Source: Kutzneria buriramensis | GTDB taxonomy: Bacteria; Actinomycetota; Actinomycetes; Mycobacteriales; Pseudonocardiaceae | Direction: 5' to 3' | DNA: 64,000 nucleotides | NCBI RefSeq assembly: GCF_003387475.1 | Contig: NZ_QUNO01000007.1 | Location: forward strand, 434,001 to 498,000 | Shown: in pieces, positions 48,638-57,802 of the stretch | How the letters are laid out: every line of letters starts with the position of its first letter | How positions within the stretch are numbered: the first letter of the stretch is position 1 | Notes under the pieces: model-generated | Seen by the model: only the letters and a program-made list of their open reading frames with translations | What the model was told of the DNA's origin: nothing | The model's database searches: none | Program-made: the position numbers and the translations under genes

Positions 48638-49483
48638 TCAGGTGACCCGCGCGGCCACCAGGGTCTCGAAGGTAGAGGGCCGCAGGCCATCGGTACGGCC
48701 GGCGAAGTACCGCTGCTGGAGGTCTGCACGTGCGGGGTGGTCCACGACCTTCAGCCCGCACCGGCTGACCAGCCTCTCGATCTCGGATACCGGCCAGCCA
48801 GGCTGAAGAGGCTCGCCGGCAGCAGCCGCGATCGGCGTGTAGATCCGGGCGAATTCCGTCCCCGCGTCGTCGAGCACACAGTCCTCGGCCCGGTAGGAGA
48901 ACACCACCTCAGACCCGGGAGCAGCCGCCGCGATCGTGCGCAACGTCGACTCGATCGCCGGTGCCGTCAGGTAGGGGGCGACGCCCGTCCAGCAGAACAT
49001 CGCCGGCTGCGCCCAGTCGAACCCGGCCGCGCCCAGAACATCCTGAACCGGTCCGGCCTCGAAATCAGCCGGCACGAACACCTGCGAGGCGCTGAGCGGC
49101 AGGCCGAGCTCCCTGACCCGCTCGAGCTTCCAGGCCTGGGAGGCAGGGTGATCAACCTCGAACACCGTCAGCTCGCCGAGCAGATCCGGCCGTCGCCACG
49201 CGAACGAGTCAAGTCCCGCGCCGAGAATCACGTACTGCGTGAAGGCACCGGCTGCCAGCCGGTCCTCGGCGTACCGGCTGCGGGTGCAGACAGCCGCGCG
49301 GGACTCGCGGCGGACCGGGCGGGGGAACAGCGGATCGAACTGGTCTCGCAGCTGCTGCCATACCGGGCCGACAAGCACCAGGGCCAGCACATCGTCCAGT
49401 ACCCACGGCGACGCCGTCTCCAGGCGAAACAATCCACGCGACACGGCCGCAAACATCGCCGTCCTGCTCGGCGCGCTTTCCAT
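48638..49483 (-). CDS. SAM-dependent methyltransferase of the leucine carboxyl methyltransferase/TIGR00027 type
   Basis: 281 residues from ATG 49483. Signature elements are YVILGAGLDSFAWRRPDL (SAM-binding motif I), VFEVDHPASQAWKLERVREL (acidic motif II) and FCWTGVAPYLTAPAIESTLR. The final ARADLQQRYFAGRTDGL is also typical. Actinobacterial members methylate carboxyl or hydroxyl groups of small molecules; the target is unknown here. The gene is flanked by a diverged direct repeat of about 80 bp, which hints that it arrived or was duplicated as a unit. Confidence 0.88.
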   Translation of the reverse strand: MESAPSRTAMFAAVSRGLFRLETASPWVLDDVLALVLVGPVWQQLRDQFDPLFPRPVRRESRAAVCTRSRYAEDRLAAGAFTQYVILGAGLDSFAWRRPDLLGELTVFEVDHPASQAWKLERVRELGLPLSASQVFVPADFEAGPVQDVLGAAGFDWAQPAMFCWTGVAPYLTAPAIESTLRTIAAAAPGSEVVFSYRAEDCVLDDAGTEFARIYTPIAAAAGEPLQPGWPVSEIERLVSRCGLKVVDHPARADLQQRYFAGRTDGLRPSTFETLVAARVT

Positions 49484-49915
49484 GCATTCCTCCTCGCCGG
49501 CCAGAACCCAGCATGCTGGCCACGCCCGCGCGCCCCGCGCATTTCACAGGATGCGCCTGAAGCGCCCTGACGGCCACAGCCAGATCGCCTGGCAGCCACG
49601 ATCTGCTCGCCATCGGGATCCTCCAAAACGGCCGGGCACGCCGGCATCACAGCCGCCTGCACGCCACCACGTCCGGGACGCCACCAGGACCCCCGAGACC
49701 CTCCGACTCGACCCGGCGTGAATAGAACGGACATAACGCTATGCCGAGGCCTTGCGATTCCACTGCCTGTAGGATCCCGTTCCGCAGTGTTCCTCGACGG
49801 CGTGAACACCACACTGGCGGCGCGCGGTCCGAGTCCACTCAGAGCCCGCTCACATCACAGGTATCCCACGGTGCCGGCGGCACTCTTGTGCCCGCAGGTT
49901 CACTTGGAGGGCCGC
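49484..49915. other. Promoter region of the BTAD-AAA regulator with repeat copy
   Basis: No intact gene. It contains the right copy of the diverged repeat (49681-49757). On the minus strand near 49600 the peptide CPAVLEDPDGEQIVA looks like a VOC-domain tail. Confidence 0.4.
49681..49757. repeat. Right copy of the diverged direct repeat
   Basis: Partner of 48477-48556, in the same orientation on the other side of the methyltransferase gene. Confidence 0.5.
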
Positions 49916-52900
49916 GTGGAAATTCGGCTACTTGGGGCCATGGAGGTTCGCCTGCGCGGCCGGCCGCTGGCGCTCGGACCGCGCCAGCGGCGGCTGGTGC
50001 TCGCGTTACTCGCGTGCGAGGTCAACCGCGTGGTGGCGGTTGGCCGCCTGGTCGAGTTGGTGTGGCCGTCTTCGCCGCCCCAGTCTGCGGTGCATGCCAT
50101 CCAGGTGAACGTGTCCGGTCTACGGTCCGTGCTGGCGGATACCGGTGGCCAGATGACGCTGGAGACGCACGGCGCCGGGTATCTACTGCGCGCCGATCCG
50201 CTGTCGATCGACCTCCACCGTTTCACCGCGCTGCTCACGCAGGCCCGGCAGACCAACGACGATCTGGGTCGAGTGGCGCTCATTGACGAGGCGCTCGCGC
50301 TGTGGCGTGGTCCGATGCTCGTCGACACCGCCTCCGAGTTTACCCAGCACCGGCTCGGCGCAGGACTGTTTGAGGCGCGCCTGGTCGCCATCGAGGACCG
50401 TCTCGATGCGCTGTTGCGGGTCGGTCGGCACGGCGAGGTTGTCGACGAATTGATTGGCTTGGTCGACGCTCACCCGACCCGCGAACGGCTGATCGGGCAG
50501 TTGATGCTCGCGCTGTACCGGGGCGGGCAGCCCGGCCAGGCGCTGGAGGTCTTCCGCCGTGCCCGCAAGCATCTCGCCGACGAACTCGGCATCGACGCGG
50601 GCGTCGAGCTGCGGCAGCTGGAGATGGCCATTCTCAATGCCGATGCCGCGCTCGCCCGCCCTTCACGGGCCGCTTCGGCTCGGTCCAGCCCGCGGTTGGG
50701 GTCCGGGAGCATGTTCGTCGGTCGCCGTCGCGAGCTGGCGCAGCTGGCCGAATGGCGGGCCAAGGCGATGTCCCGCCAGACCACGGTCGTGCTGCTGGAG
50801 GGTCCGGCCGGCATCGGCAAGAGCACGCTGCTGGACTCCTTTTCCAAGGCCGGCAAGGTGTTGCGCGGCAACGGGGTCGGCGACGAGGGTGCGCCGGCGT
50901 ACTGGCCGTGGCGGCAGGTCTTCCGCCAATGGCTGGCCGGCGTGGAGCCGACCGTGGCCGCCGACACGCTGGGCGACGCCGCCGACAAGATCGCCCGGAT
51001 CGTGCCGGAGCTGCACCGGTTCGCCGGTCGCGCCACCGAACTGCGGCCCGCGACAGCCGAGGAGCGGTTCGCGCTGTTCGACCAGGTCACCGAGTTCGTC
51101 ACGCGGATGGCTGCCGACGGTCTGGTGATCGTGATCGACGACCTGCACTGGGCCGACCCGGCCTCGCTCCTGCTGTTCGGCCACCTCGCCCGGAGCGTGC
51201 ACGCCCGACTGCTGCTGGTCGGGGCGTTCCGCCCGTACGAACTGCGCCAGATCCCCCGTGGCGTCGCCGTCCTGGCCGAGGTCACCCGGCTTCCCGGGGC
51301 CCGCCGGCTCGAACTGACCGGCCTGTCCACGGCGGAGGTCGCCGAGCAGTTGACGGCAGAACTCGGCCGGCCGTGCGAGCCGGACGAGGCCGCGACGGTG
51401 GCCCGCCGCACCGGCGGGAATCCTTTGTTCGTCAGGGAAATCGGCCGCCTTCGCCGTACTGATCCGAACGCCGTGCCGACCGGCGCCCGGGACGCGATCC
51501 ACCAGTACCTGAGCGTGCTGTCCCCATCCTGCCGAGGGCTGCTCACCACCGCGTCCGTACTATCGACCGACATCGACCCGGTGGCGCTCGCCGCCGTGTC
51601 CGACGCGACCATCGAGGAGGCGCTGAACGCACTCGACGAGGCCGTCGCCGCCTCGGTGGTGGACCCGGGTTACCGGTTCGCGCACGACCTCGTGCGGGAC
51701 TGCCTTGCGCTGGACCTCGCCGCCGCGGACCGGGCGCGGATCCACCTGCGGGCAGCGGAGGATCTCGAGGCCCGCAACGGCCATCCCGCTCAGATCGCCC
51801 ACCACCGCCTCGCCGCATTGCCTCTGGGCGACGCGGCGGCCGCCACCGCCGCCGCGGTGCGGGCCGCCGAACAGGCGGTGTCCCAACTGGCCTACGAAGA
51901 CGCCGTCCGCCTCTACGACGAGGCGATCCGCGCCAACGGCGGACCCGACGTGAATCTGCTGATCGGGAAGGCGACCGTCCACTACCAGTACTACGACGAC
52001 GAATCTGCCCGCCAGGCCCGCGCGCAGGCGGCGGAGCTGGCCCGGGCCACCGGTGATGCCACCGGGTTGGCACGCGCCGCGCTGGGCCGGCTCGAACGGG
52101 CGGATCCGACCTGGCAGATGGATCCGGCCTGGCTGGACACTGTCATGCCGTGGTGCGAGCAGGCGCAGGCCGAGCTGCCCGAAGGCGACAGCGTGCTGCG
52201 CGCCCGGCTGCTCACACTGTGGGCGACGATCACGTTCTCGGCCGGCGACGAGAACGCCGCCGTGTGTGCCGTCGACGCCGCGTTGGCGATGGCGGAAAGA
52301 CTGGGCTCGCCGGAGGCTCTGGCGGCCACGCTGTGGGCCCGGCAGCATGTGAACTCAGGCCCGGACGGCAACCACGAACGGCTCGCCCTAGGCACCCGCA
52401 TGATCGGCCTCGCCGGCCGCATCGGCAGTTGGACCGCCGTGTGGGGGCATCTGTGGCGGTTCGACGCCCTGATGCAGTTGGGCCGCGTGCCCGAGGCCGA
52501 TCTGGAACTGGACTTGCTCGAACCGGTGGTTGCCCGGCTCAACCGCCCGGTCGACCGCTTGCATCTGCACCGCAGCCGGGCCGGTGTACTCCAGGGACGC
52601 GGCCGGTTCACCGAGGCCGAGCGGCACCTGGCCGAGGCGGCCCGGCTCGCCGAACGCGGGCGGAACCCGTACGGCATCGCGGTGATCGCGATGGGCCGGG
52701 CGTTCATCGGCATCTCCACCGACATCGCGCCCGGGGCGGTCCCGGAGGACGTGCTGGACCGGGGCTTCGGCTGGCGGATCATGGCCCGGATCGCGCTGGC
52801 TGCGGTCAGTGTCGAGGTCGGGGACCTCGACCGGGCGCGTGAGATCTACCGTGGGCTGCCGCCTCTGGCCGAGGTGCCCAAGCCAGCCTGGTTCACGGTG

Positions 52901-53296
52901 CTGGTCCTCGCCCAGTATGGAGGGGTCGCCGCCGCGCTCGGCGACGTCATGACTGCCGACGCCGTGTACCGGGAGCTGCTGCCGCACGCCGACCTGCACA
53001 TCACCGCCGGTGCCGGCGTGATGCTGACCAGCGGCTCGGCGCGGCACATTCTCGGTCTCACCGCCGCTGTGTGCGGCCGCATCGACGACGCCATCGACCA
53101 CATGAGCACCGCCGTCGCCGTGAACACTGAGGCCGGGTTGGACGCGTGCGCCGCCGATTCCCGCTGCCAGCTCGCCCGGCTGCTTCGGCAACGTGGCGAT
53201 CATGCCGAAGCCCAGCGGCACGCTCGGGAGGCCCACGCCGCCGCCGTCCGGCTAGGCATGCCGCGCCTCGTCGCCCGCGCGACCGCGCTGATGTGA
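49916..53296 (+). CDS. Large BTAD-AAA ATPase regulator (SARP-LAL hybrid type)
   Basis: 1126 residues from GTG 49916, with TTGGAGG five bases upstream. It opens VEIRLLGAMEVRLRGRPLAL, a SARP winged helix, followed by BTAD (about 95-245; LMLALYRGGQPGQALEVFRR). An AAA/STAND ATPase domain follows with P-loop LLEGPAGIGKSTLLD (about 297-311) and Walker B LVIVIDDLHWADPASLLL (about 403-420), as in LAL regulators. A long helical TPR-like region reaches the end (RLGMPRLVARATALM). Unlike LAL proteins it has no C-terminal LuxR HTH, so DNA binding must come from the N-terminus. It probably activates a specialised pathway. A frame starting at 49718 is rejected for lack of ribosome site and homology. Confidence 0.9.
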   Translation: MEIRLLGAMEVRLRGRPLALGPRQRRLVLALLACEVNRVVAVGRLVELVWPSSPPQSAVHAIQVNVSGLRSVLADTGGQMTLETHGAGYLLRADPLSIDLHRFTALLTQARQTNDDLGRVALIDEALALWRGPMLVDTASEFTQHRLGAGLFEARLVAIEDRLDALLRVGRHGEVVDELIGLVDAHPTRERLIGQLMLALYRGGQPGQALEVFRRARKHLADELGIDAGVELRQLEMAILNADAALARPSRAASARSSPRLGSGSMFVGRRRELAQLAEWRAKAMSRQTTVVLLEGPAGIGKSTLLDSFSKAGKVLRGNGVGDEGAPAYWPWRQVFRQWLAGVEPTVAADTLGDAADKIARIVPELHRFAGRATELRPATAEERFALFDQVTEFVTRMAADGLVIVIDDLHWADPASLLLFGHLARSVHARLLLVGAFRPYELRQIPRGVAVLAEVTRLPGARRLELTGLSTAEVAEQLTAELGRPCEPDEAATVARRTGGNPLFVREIGRLRRTDPNAVPTGARDAIHQYLSVLSPSCRGLLTTASVLSTDIDPVALAAVSDATIEEALNALDEAVAASVVDPGYRFAHDLVRDCLALDLAAADRARIHLRAAEDLEARNGHPAQIAHHRLAALPLGDAAAATAAAVRAAEQAVSQLAYEDAVRLYDEAIRANGGPDVNLLIGKATVHYQYYDDESARQARAQAAELARATGDATGLARAALGRLERADPTWQMDPAWLDTVMPWCEQAQAELPEGDSVLRARLLTLWATITFSAGDENAAVCAVDAALAMAERLGSPEALAATLWARQHVNSGPDGNHERLALGTRMIGLAGRIGSWTAVWGHLWRFDALMQLGRVPEADLELDLLEPVVARLNRPVDRLHLHRSRAGVLQGRGRFTEAERHLAEAARLAERGRNPYGIAVIAMGRAFIGISTDIAPGAVPEDVLDRGFGWRIMARIALAAVSVEVGDLDRAREIYRGLPPLAEVPKPAWFTVLVLAQYGGVAAALGDVMTADAVYRELLPHADLHITAGAGVMLTSGSARHILGLTAAVCGRIDDAIDHMSTAVAVNTEAGLDACAADSRCQLARLLRQRGDHAEAQRHAREAHAAAVRLGMPRLVARATALM

Positions 53297-53500
53297 TGGA
53301 CGAAAAGAGGACAGGTCCGCGCCGTCACTGCCGGGGGATGCCGCCGCACCTCGATGGCATGCTCAGCGCGCTGCGCAACGACCCCCATCCGCGCCCGGGC
53401 AGCCGGCGACGCTGCCCAGTACGATTGCCTTGGCGCCAGTCATGGTTCGCCCCATCGCTGCTGGACCTGCTCGCGAGTGGCCACGTCAAAGGAGTGCTGA

Positions 53501-53866
53501 ATGGGGGTTGCTCGCGTTTCTCTGGTCGTCGGTGCCGCGTTGCTCGTGGCGACAGCGGTACTCGGTCTCGTCCCCATGACCGTGCCGCTTGACCGCGGGC
53601 ACAGTGCGCCAACAACGTTGTCCTGCGGCACAGCACTGGCGGAGTCGGCCGAGTATCAGTCACTTCGGTCGGGCGGCGCACCTGAGACCACGCCATCGGC
53701 GTACGTTTTCATGTCTGCCGAGCAATACCAGGCTGTGTCGGCTTGCCGGAATGGCTTGCGGAACCTTCGGATCGCGGCTGGGGCTGCCTTGCTGCTCGCC
53801 ATCGTGTGCGCCGTGGTCGCGCTGACCGCCTGGCGCCGAACCCGACGTCAGCTGGACCCGTCCTAA
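53501..53866 (+). CDS. Small two-helix membrane protein
   Basis: 121 residues from ATG 53501, with AAAGGAG upstream. Hydrophobic helices lie at residues about 5-27 and 90-110, with an extracytoplasmic loop between them that has two Cys (LSCGTAL; VSACRNG), possibly a disulfide. The family is not recognised. Its TAA stop spans the junction with an IS5-family element: TA is the target duplication and the final A is the first base of the IS. The empty target would have read TAG. Confidence 0.7.
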   Translation: MGVARVSLVVGAALLVATAVLGLVPMTVPLDRGHSAPTTLSCGTALAESAEYQSLRSGGAPETTPSAYVFMSAEQYQAVSACRNGLRNLRIAAGAALLLAIVCAVVALTAWRRTRRQLDPS

Positions 53867-54723
53867 GGGCTTCTCATAACCCGATGGCAGACGCGACGCC
53901 GTGATCGTTAATCGTGGTGGGATGCAGGTGATCACGGCATAACGCCCGGAGTGGATCACGCCGTTCACCGGCCTACAGCCCGGCCAGTTCCGCTAGCTCG
54001 TGCGCGTCGTGGCCCAGCGCGGCGGGGACGAGATCGCCGACGGCCGCCCTAGCCGACCGCGTGCTACTGGTCGCCGCCTACTGGCGCACCAACCTCACGA
54101 TGCGCCAGATCGGACCGCTGTTCGGCGTCTCGCACTCCGCCGCCCATCGCGTGATCGACACCCTCGACCCGCTACTGGCACTGCCCCCGGTCCGGTGCCG
54201 CCGGATCGACCAGGTCGCCATCGTCGACGGAACCTTGGTCCCCACTCGTGACCACCGACTGGCCGCACCCAGCAAGAATTACAGCTACTCCGCCAACGTG
54301 CAGGTCGCCATCGACGCCGACACCCGTCTGGTCATCGCCACCGGCGACCCATAACCGGGCAACCGCAACGACTGCACCGTCTACCGCACCTCCGGCATCG
54401 ACCAGAAACTGGCCGGCCGCCCGGTGATGGCTGACGGCGGCTACCAGGGCAACCCCGACGTGATCATGCCCCACCGCAAACCCGCCGACGGCACACTGAC
54501 CAACTGGCAGGAAGATCTCAACGCCATCCACCGCAAGGTCCGCGCCCGCGTCGAACACGCGCTGGCGCGGGTGAAGTGCTGGAAAATCCTGCGGGACTAC
54601 CGACGCGCGGCCAGCACCCTGGCGGACACCGCCTCGGGCATCGCCCACCTGCACAACCTCCCCCTCACGGGCTGACCGCGAGTCGGTCAGTGGTCACTAC
54701 CAAGAAAAGTCACGAGACACCCT
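53866..54723 (+). mobile_element. IS5-family insertion sequence in the stop codon of the small membrane protein gene
   Basis: 858 bp with imperfect terminal repeats (AGGGCTTCTCATAAC left; AGGGTGTCTCGTGAC right, reverse strand) and a TA duplication (53864-53865, 54724-54725). The reconstructed target is CTAG, as for the element at 35697. Confidence 0.78.
53931..54675 (+). pseudogene. Degenerate IS5-family (DDE) transposase
   Basis: Readable blocks in order are RPEWITPFTGLQPGQFR, then after a frame change DRVLLVAAYWRTNLTMRQIG and PLFGVSHSAAHRVIDTL. The first catalytic part follows, QVAIVDGTLVPTRDHRLA and YSANVQVAIDADTRLVIATG, and after an in-frame TAA at 54352 MADGGYQGNPDVIMPHRKP and VRARVEHALARVKCWKILRD. 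Further stops lie at 53939 and 53993. At least three stops and one frameshift make it inactive. Confidence 0.85.
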
Positions 54724-55651
54724 TAGCTCGGCCCGGCTTAGCTTCCGGCCATGGCGATGACCAGTTGCCGCCCTTCGGACGCTGCTCGCACTCCAGCGCC
54801 GTCAGGGCGGGAATCGCCTCGGCCAACGGGACCGTACGGGCGATGGGCAGGCGCAGGGTCCGGGCCACCTCCTCCAGGTCGCCGGTCACCGGCCGGCCCA
54901 TCATCGCCCGGAACGGGCCGGGCAGTGCGCTTCTGATCATTTTGGCCGGGGTTGGGACGATGTCGACGATGGTTCCGCCGGGCTTCAGCAGCGTTCGGGC
55001 CGCGGCGAAGGGAAGCATGCCGGGCGTGTCGAGGACGAGATCGAACCGTTCCGCGAGGGCGGCCGGGTCGAAGCCGAAACCCACGACCGGTTCGACGCCG
55101 AACTCGCGGGCCTCGTCGGTCGCTGGGTTGCGGCAGCTGCCGGCGACCGAGGCTCCCCGCGCCCGGGCGAACTGGGCGGCGGCCCGGCCCACACCGCCCA
55201 GGCACCCGTTGACGAAGACCGCCTGCCCGGGCCGGATTTCCGCCGCGGCCTGGTAGGCGGTCACGCCCACGGTCGGCAGGGCGGCGGCCTGCTCGCACGA
55301 AAGGTCCACCGGTTTGAGCACGACCGCCTTCTCCGGGGCCGTCACCATCTCGCCGAACGCCCCCGCCTGCCGGAACCGAGCCGGGCCGAGTACCGCGTCG
55401 CCGGCCTTCAGGCGGGTGACGCCGGCGCCGACCGCCTCGGCGACTCCGGCGAAGTCGTGCCCCATCGCCCGGGGAAAGGAGCGGCCGGTCATCAGCTTCA
55501 TCTCGCCGTTGCGCATCTTCCAGTCCAGCGCGTTGGAAGCCGCCCCTCGGACGCGTACGAGAACCTCATCCGGACCCGGGCGTGGTGGCTCGAACTCAGC
55601 GAGCCGCATCACCTCCGGGCCGCCGTAGCGGTCGTATTGAAGGCGCTTCAC
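54710..55651 (-). CDS. MDR-type NADP-dependent oxidoreductase with frameshifted C-terminus
   Basis: 313 residues from GTG 55651, which overlaps the cupin stop (GTGA). The GroES-like part opens MKRLQYDRYGGPEVMRLAEF and contains MGHDFAGVAEAVGAGVTRLK. The cofactor motif is VNGCLGGVGRAAAQFARARG. A one-base deletion at about 54766 replaces the expected end KLVIAMAGS (stop at 54738) with NWSSPWPEAKPGRAKGVS. The resulting stop lies inside the end of the IS5-family element. Only the last strand is altered, so activity may survive. It is in an operon with the upstream cupin gene. Confidence 0.85.
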   Translation of the reverse strand: MKRLQYDRYGGPEVMRLAEFEPPRPGPDEVLVRVRGAASNALDWKMRNGEMKLMTGRSFPRAMGHDFAGVAEAVGAGVTRLKAGDAVLGPARFRQAGAFGEMVTAPEKAVVLKPVDLSCEQAAALPTVGVTAYQAAAEIRPGQAVFVNGCLGGVGRAAAQFARARGASVAGSCRNPATDEAREFGVEPVVGFGFDPAALAERFDLVLDTPGMLPFAAARTLLKPGGTIVDIVPTPAKMIRSALPGPFRAMMGRPVTGDLEEVARTLRLPIARTVPLAEAIPALTALECEQRPKGGNWSSPWPEAKPGRAKGVS

Positions 55652-56109
55652 GAGGCGTATTCGTTCGAGATCTCGGTGGCGTAGTTCTTCCAGAGCGGTT
55701 TCATGGTCTCGGCATTGACCGGCTGCCCGGAATCGATCATGGCCTTGAAGTCGCGGAAGTACTGCACATACAGGTCCGGCGTGAAGGTGTTCAGCATGAC
55801 CGCGTTCTCGTCGCCGACGTTGGCGAACGTGTGCGGCGCCCCGGTCGGCACGATGACCCAGGTGCCCGGCCCGGCGTCGTATTGGTCCTCGCCGACGGTG
55901 AACCGGAAAGTTCCCGCCAGCACGTAGAAGCCCTCGTCATGCTGGGCGTGGCGATGCTGCAACGGGCTCGGGGTGCCTGGCGGAATGGTGACCTCGGCGA
56001 ACCCCAGCCGGTGGCCGGTGTGCTCGCCGTTCTCCAGGATACGGATCTGCTGTGCCCCGCTGCCGAGGATCTCGCCCTCACCGGGGCGGACGATGTTTAC
56101 CTTCGCCAC
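55648..56109 (-). CDS. Cupin-domain protein
   Basis: 153 residues from ATG 56109. The cupin motifs are PLQHRHAQHDEGFYVLAGTF (motif 1, with metal-ligand His residues and Glu) and GTWVIVPTGAPHTFANVGD (motif 2, His). The helical C-terminal extension ends LWKNYATEISNEYAS. Such single-domain cupins include quercetinase- or isomerase-like enzymes and small-molecule binders. Its stop overlaps the start of the oxidoreductase gene, so the pair is cotranscribed. The AraC regulator gene ends upstream on the same strand. Confidence 0.87.
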   Translation of the reverse strand: MAKVNIVRPGEGEILGSGAQQIRILENGEHTGHRLGFAEVTIPPGTPSPLQHRHAQHDEGFYVLAGTFRFTVGEDQYDAGPGTWVIVPTGAPHTFANVGDENAVMLNTFTPDLYVQYFRDFKAMIDSGQPVNAETMKPLWKNYATEISNEYAS

Positions 56110-56123
56110 GACTTCTCCTATTG

Positions 56124-57077
56124 CTATTGCCTGCCTTGGTCACCACCATCCTTTCCCGGGCAGGCTGTGCGCGTCTTGGTCGTCTGTGCACGGTTGCTGG
56201 TTACCAGTGCGCGGGCGTTGTAGCCGTACGTCGCCTTGAAGAGCTTGCTGAAATGGGTGGGATCGGAGAATCCCCACCGGGCGGCCACAGCGGTGACAGT
56301 GCGTCCGCTTCCGGTCAGCTCGGCTCGGCAGCGCTCCAGGCGGCGACGGCGGATCAGGGCCGCGACGGTGAGCGGCTGGTCCTCGAACAGCTTGTGCAGC
56401 CGGCGTACTGAGATGTAGTGGGCCGCGGCGATGCCGGGCGGGGACAGATCGGGATCGGCCAGCCGGGCCTCGATGTAGCCGGTGATCCGGTCCCGCAGCC
56501 ACTCGTCCGGGGCCGGTTGTTCGTCGCCGAGCCGGGCCTCCAGCGCGACCGCGATCAGTTCGACGACGGCCGCCGCCGACCGCAGCGCCTCCGCCTCGCG
56601 GAACTCGGTCGCCGACCGCGCCGACTCCCGGGCCAGTACGGAGACGAGAGCGCCTGGGCCGTAGCTGCCGTCAATGCGTACGCCGATGAGCTGGTCGATC
56701 TGCGCGGGCCGGATCCGAAGCTCCCGGCGCGGAACCAGGATGGTGACGTGCGCCGCGGCGGTGCTCTCGAACCGGAGCGTACGCGTGGGATCGAGCAGCA
56801 CCAGGTCGGTCGGCCCAAGTTCGGCGTCGCCGCGCCCTTGCTCGATCCGCGTCCGGCCCCGGGTCATCACCTTGACCGCCAGGTTCTCGCCGTCGGAGGC
56901 GTCGCGCTCCCGCCCGATGCAGGAGCTCTCGGGCGTGTCGAGGGAGACCAGCCGCAGCGGCCCGAGGTCGCGGGTGGCGATCCGGCCCCGGAAGCTGGCC
57001 CCGGCCAGCTTGTTGACCAGCGGCGGAAACCCGCTGGCGGCCAGCTCGTCCTGGAACGTCTCAAGGTTGCCGATCAC
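56124..57077 (-). CDS. AraC-family regulator
   Basis: 317 residues from ATG 57077. An AraC-binding-like N-terminal domain covers about 40-170 (RLVSLDTPESSCIGRERDAS; TDLVLLDPTRTLRFESTAAA). The C-terminal HTH_18 module covers about 215-300 (ISVRRLHKLFEDQPLTVAAL; TVTAVAARWGFSDPTHFSKL followed by FKATYGYNARAL). It lies 14 bases upstream of the cupin-oxidoreductase pair on the same strand, so it is probably cotranscribed with and controls them in response to a small ligand. Confidence 0.9.
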   Translation of the reverse strand: MIGNLETFQDELAASGFPPLVNKLAGASFRGRIATRDLGPLRLVSLDTPESSCIGRERDASDGENLAVKVMTRGRTRIEQGRGDAELGPTDLVLLDPTRTLRFESTAAAHVTILVPRRELRIRPAQIDQLIGVRIDGSYGPGALVSVLARESARSATEFREAEALRSAAAVVELIAVALEARLGDEQPAPDEWLRDRITGYIEARLADPDLSPPGIAAAHYISVRRLHKLFEDQPLTVAALIRRRRLERCRAELTGSGRTVTAVAARWGFSDPTHFSKLFKATYGYNARALVTSNRAQTTKTRTACPGKDGGDQGRQ

Positions 57078-57264
57078 CGGTCAACGATAACGGCGACACT
57101 TCTGCTCGGGCACGGTGTTCGGCGGGCGTTAGAGCGGAGCCGGCACGCATCTGCTCTACCAGGCTCTGGTGCATCGTCTCAGGTTCGATGTGTGACCAGA
57201 GTAGGAAGGTGTTTGAGATCCTGTCCGCTCCCCAGTGCCACTGACCTCCGGCAAAGTCGATCAG

Positions 57265-57801
57265 ATGGCACGCGACCACCGGTACCCCTCGGACCTGACC
57301 GACGCCGAGTGGGCAGTGATGGAGCCCCTGCTACCACCACCGACAGCACATCCCCAAGACGGACGCCGGGAGAAACACCCACGTCGCGACATCGTCGACG
57401 CGATCTTGTACGTGGTCCGCTCGGGCTGCTCCTGGCGGCAACTGCCGGTCGACTTCCCACCCTGGGAGACCCGTGCTGGGATCGCCGGCAGGGACAGCAG
57501 GCGGCGAACTGCTATGCCGAACGGTTCGTACGCACGGTCAGATCCGAGCTCACTGACCGCATGCTGGTCCTGAACCGGCGGCATCTGGACACCATGCTCG
57601 CCGAGTACGTCCGGCATTACAACGGTCGACGGCCGCACCGGTCCCGCAAGCTCCGCCCCTCCTCGGCCGACCGACCCGGTGACGAACCTCAACTTCCAGC
57701 GGATCAAACGACGGCGGCTCCTCGGAGGCTTGATCACCAGGTACGAACGCGCCGCGTAAAACTACTGGTCAGCACCGGTGGCTGACTTGCGAAACCCCGC
57801 A
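57265..57801 (+). mobile_element. Chimeric insertion sequence: N-terminus of an IS5-type transposase fused to the right half of the rve-type IS
   Basis: ATG 57265 opens MARDHRYPSDLTDAEWAVME followed by VRSGCSWRQLPVDFPPWE, a standard IS5-type N-terminus. At about 57475-57505 it switches to sequence matching the right part of the IS at 46116: NCYAERFVRTVRSELTDRML then YVRHYNGRRPHRSRKLRP, in a different frame. The terminal repeat (complement of TGCGGGGTTTCGCAAGTCAG) ends at 57801. Neither transposase is complete. Confidence 0.82.
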
Positions 57802-57802
57802 G

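Noticed and set aside
52388-53236. 282-codon minus-strand frame within the BTAD-AAA gene
   Set aside because: It is antisense to a gene with clear domain structure and has no recognisable motif.
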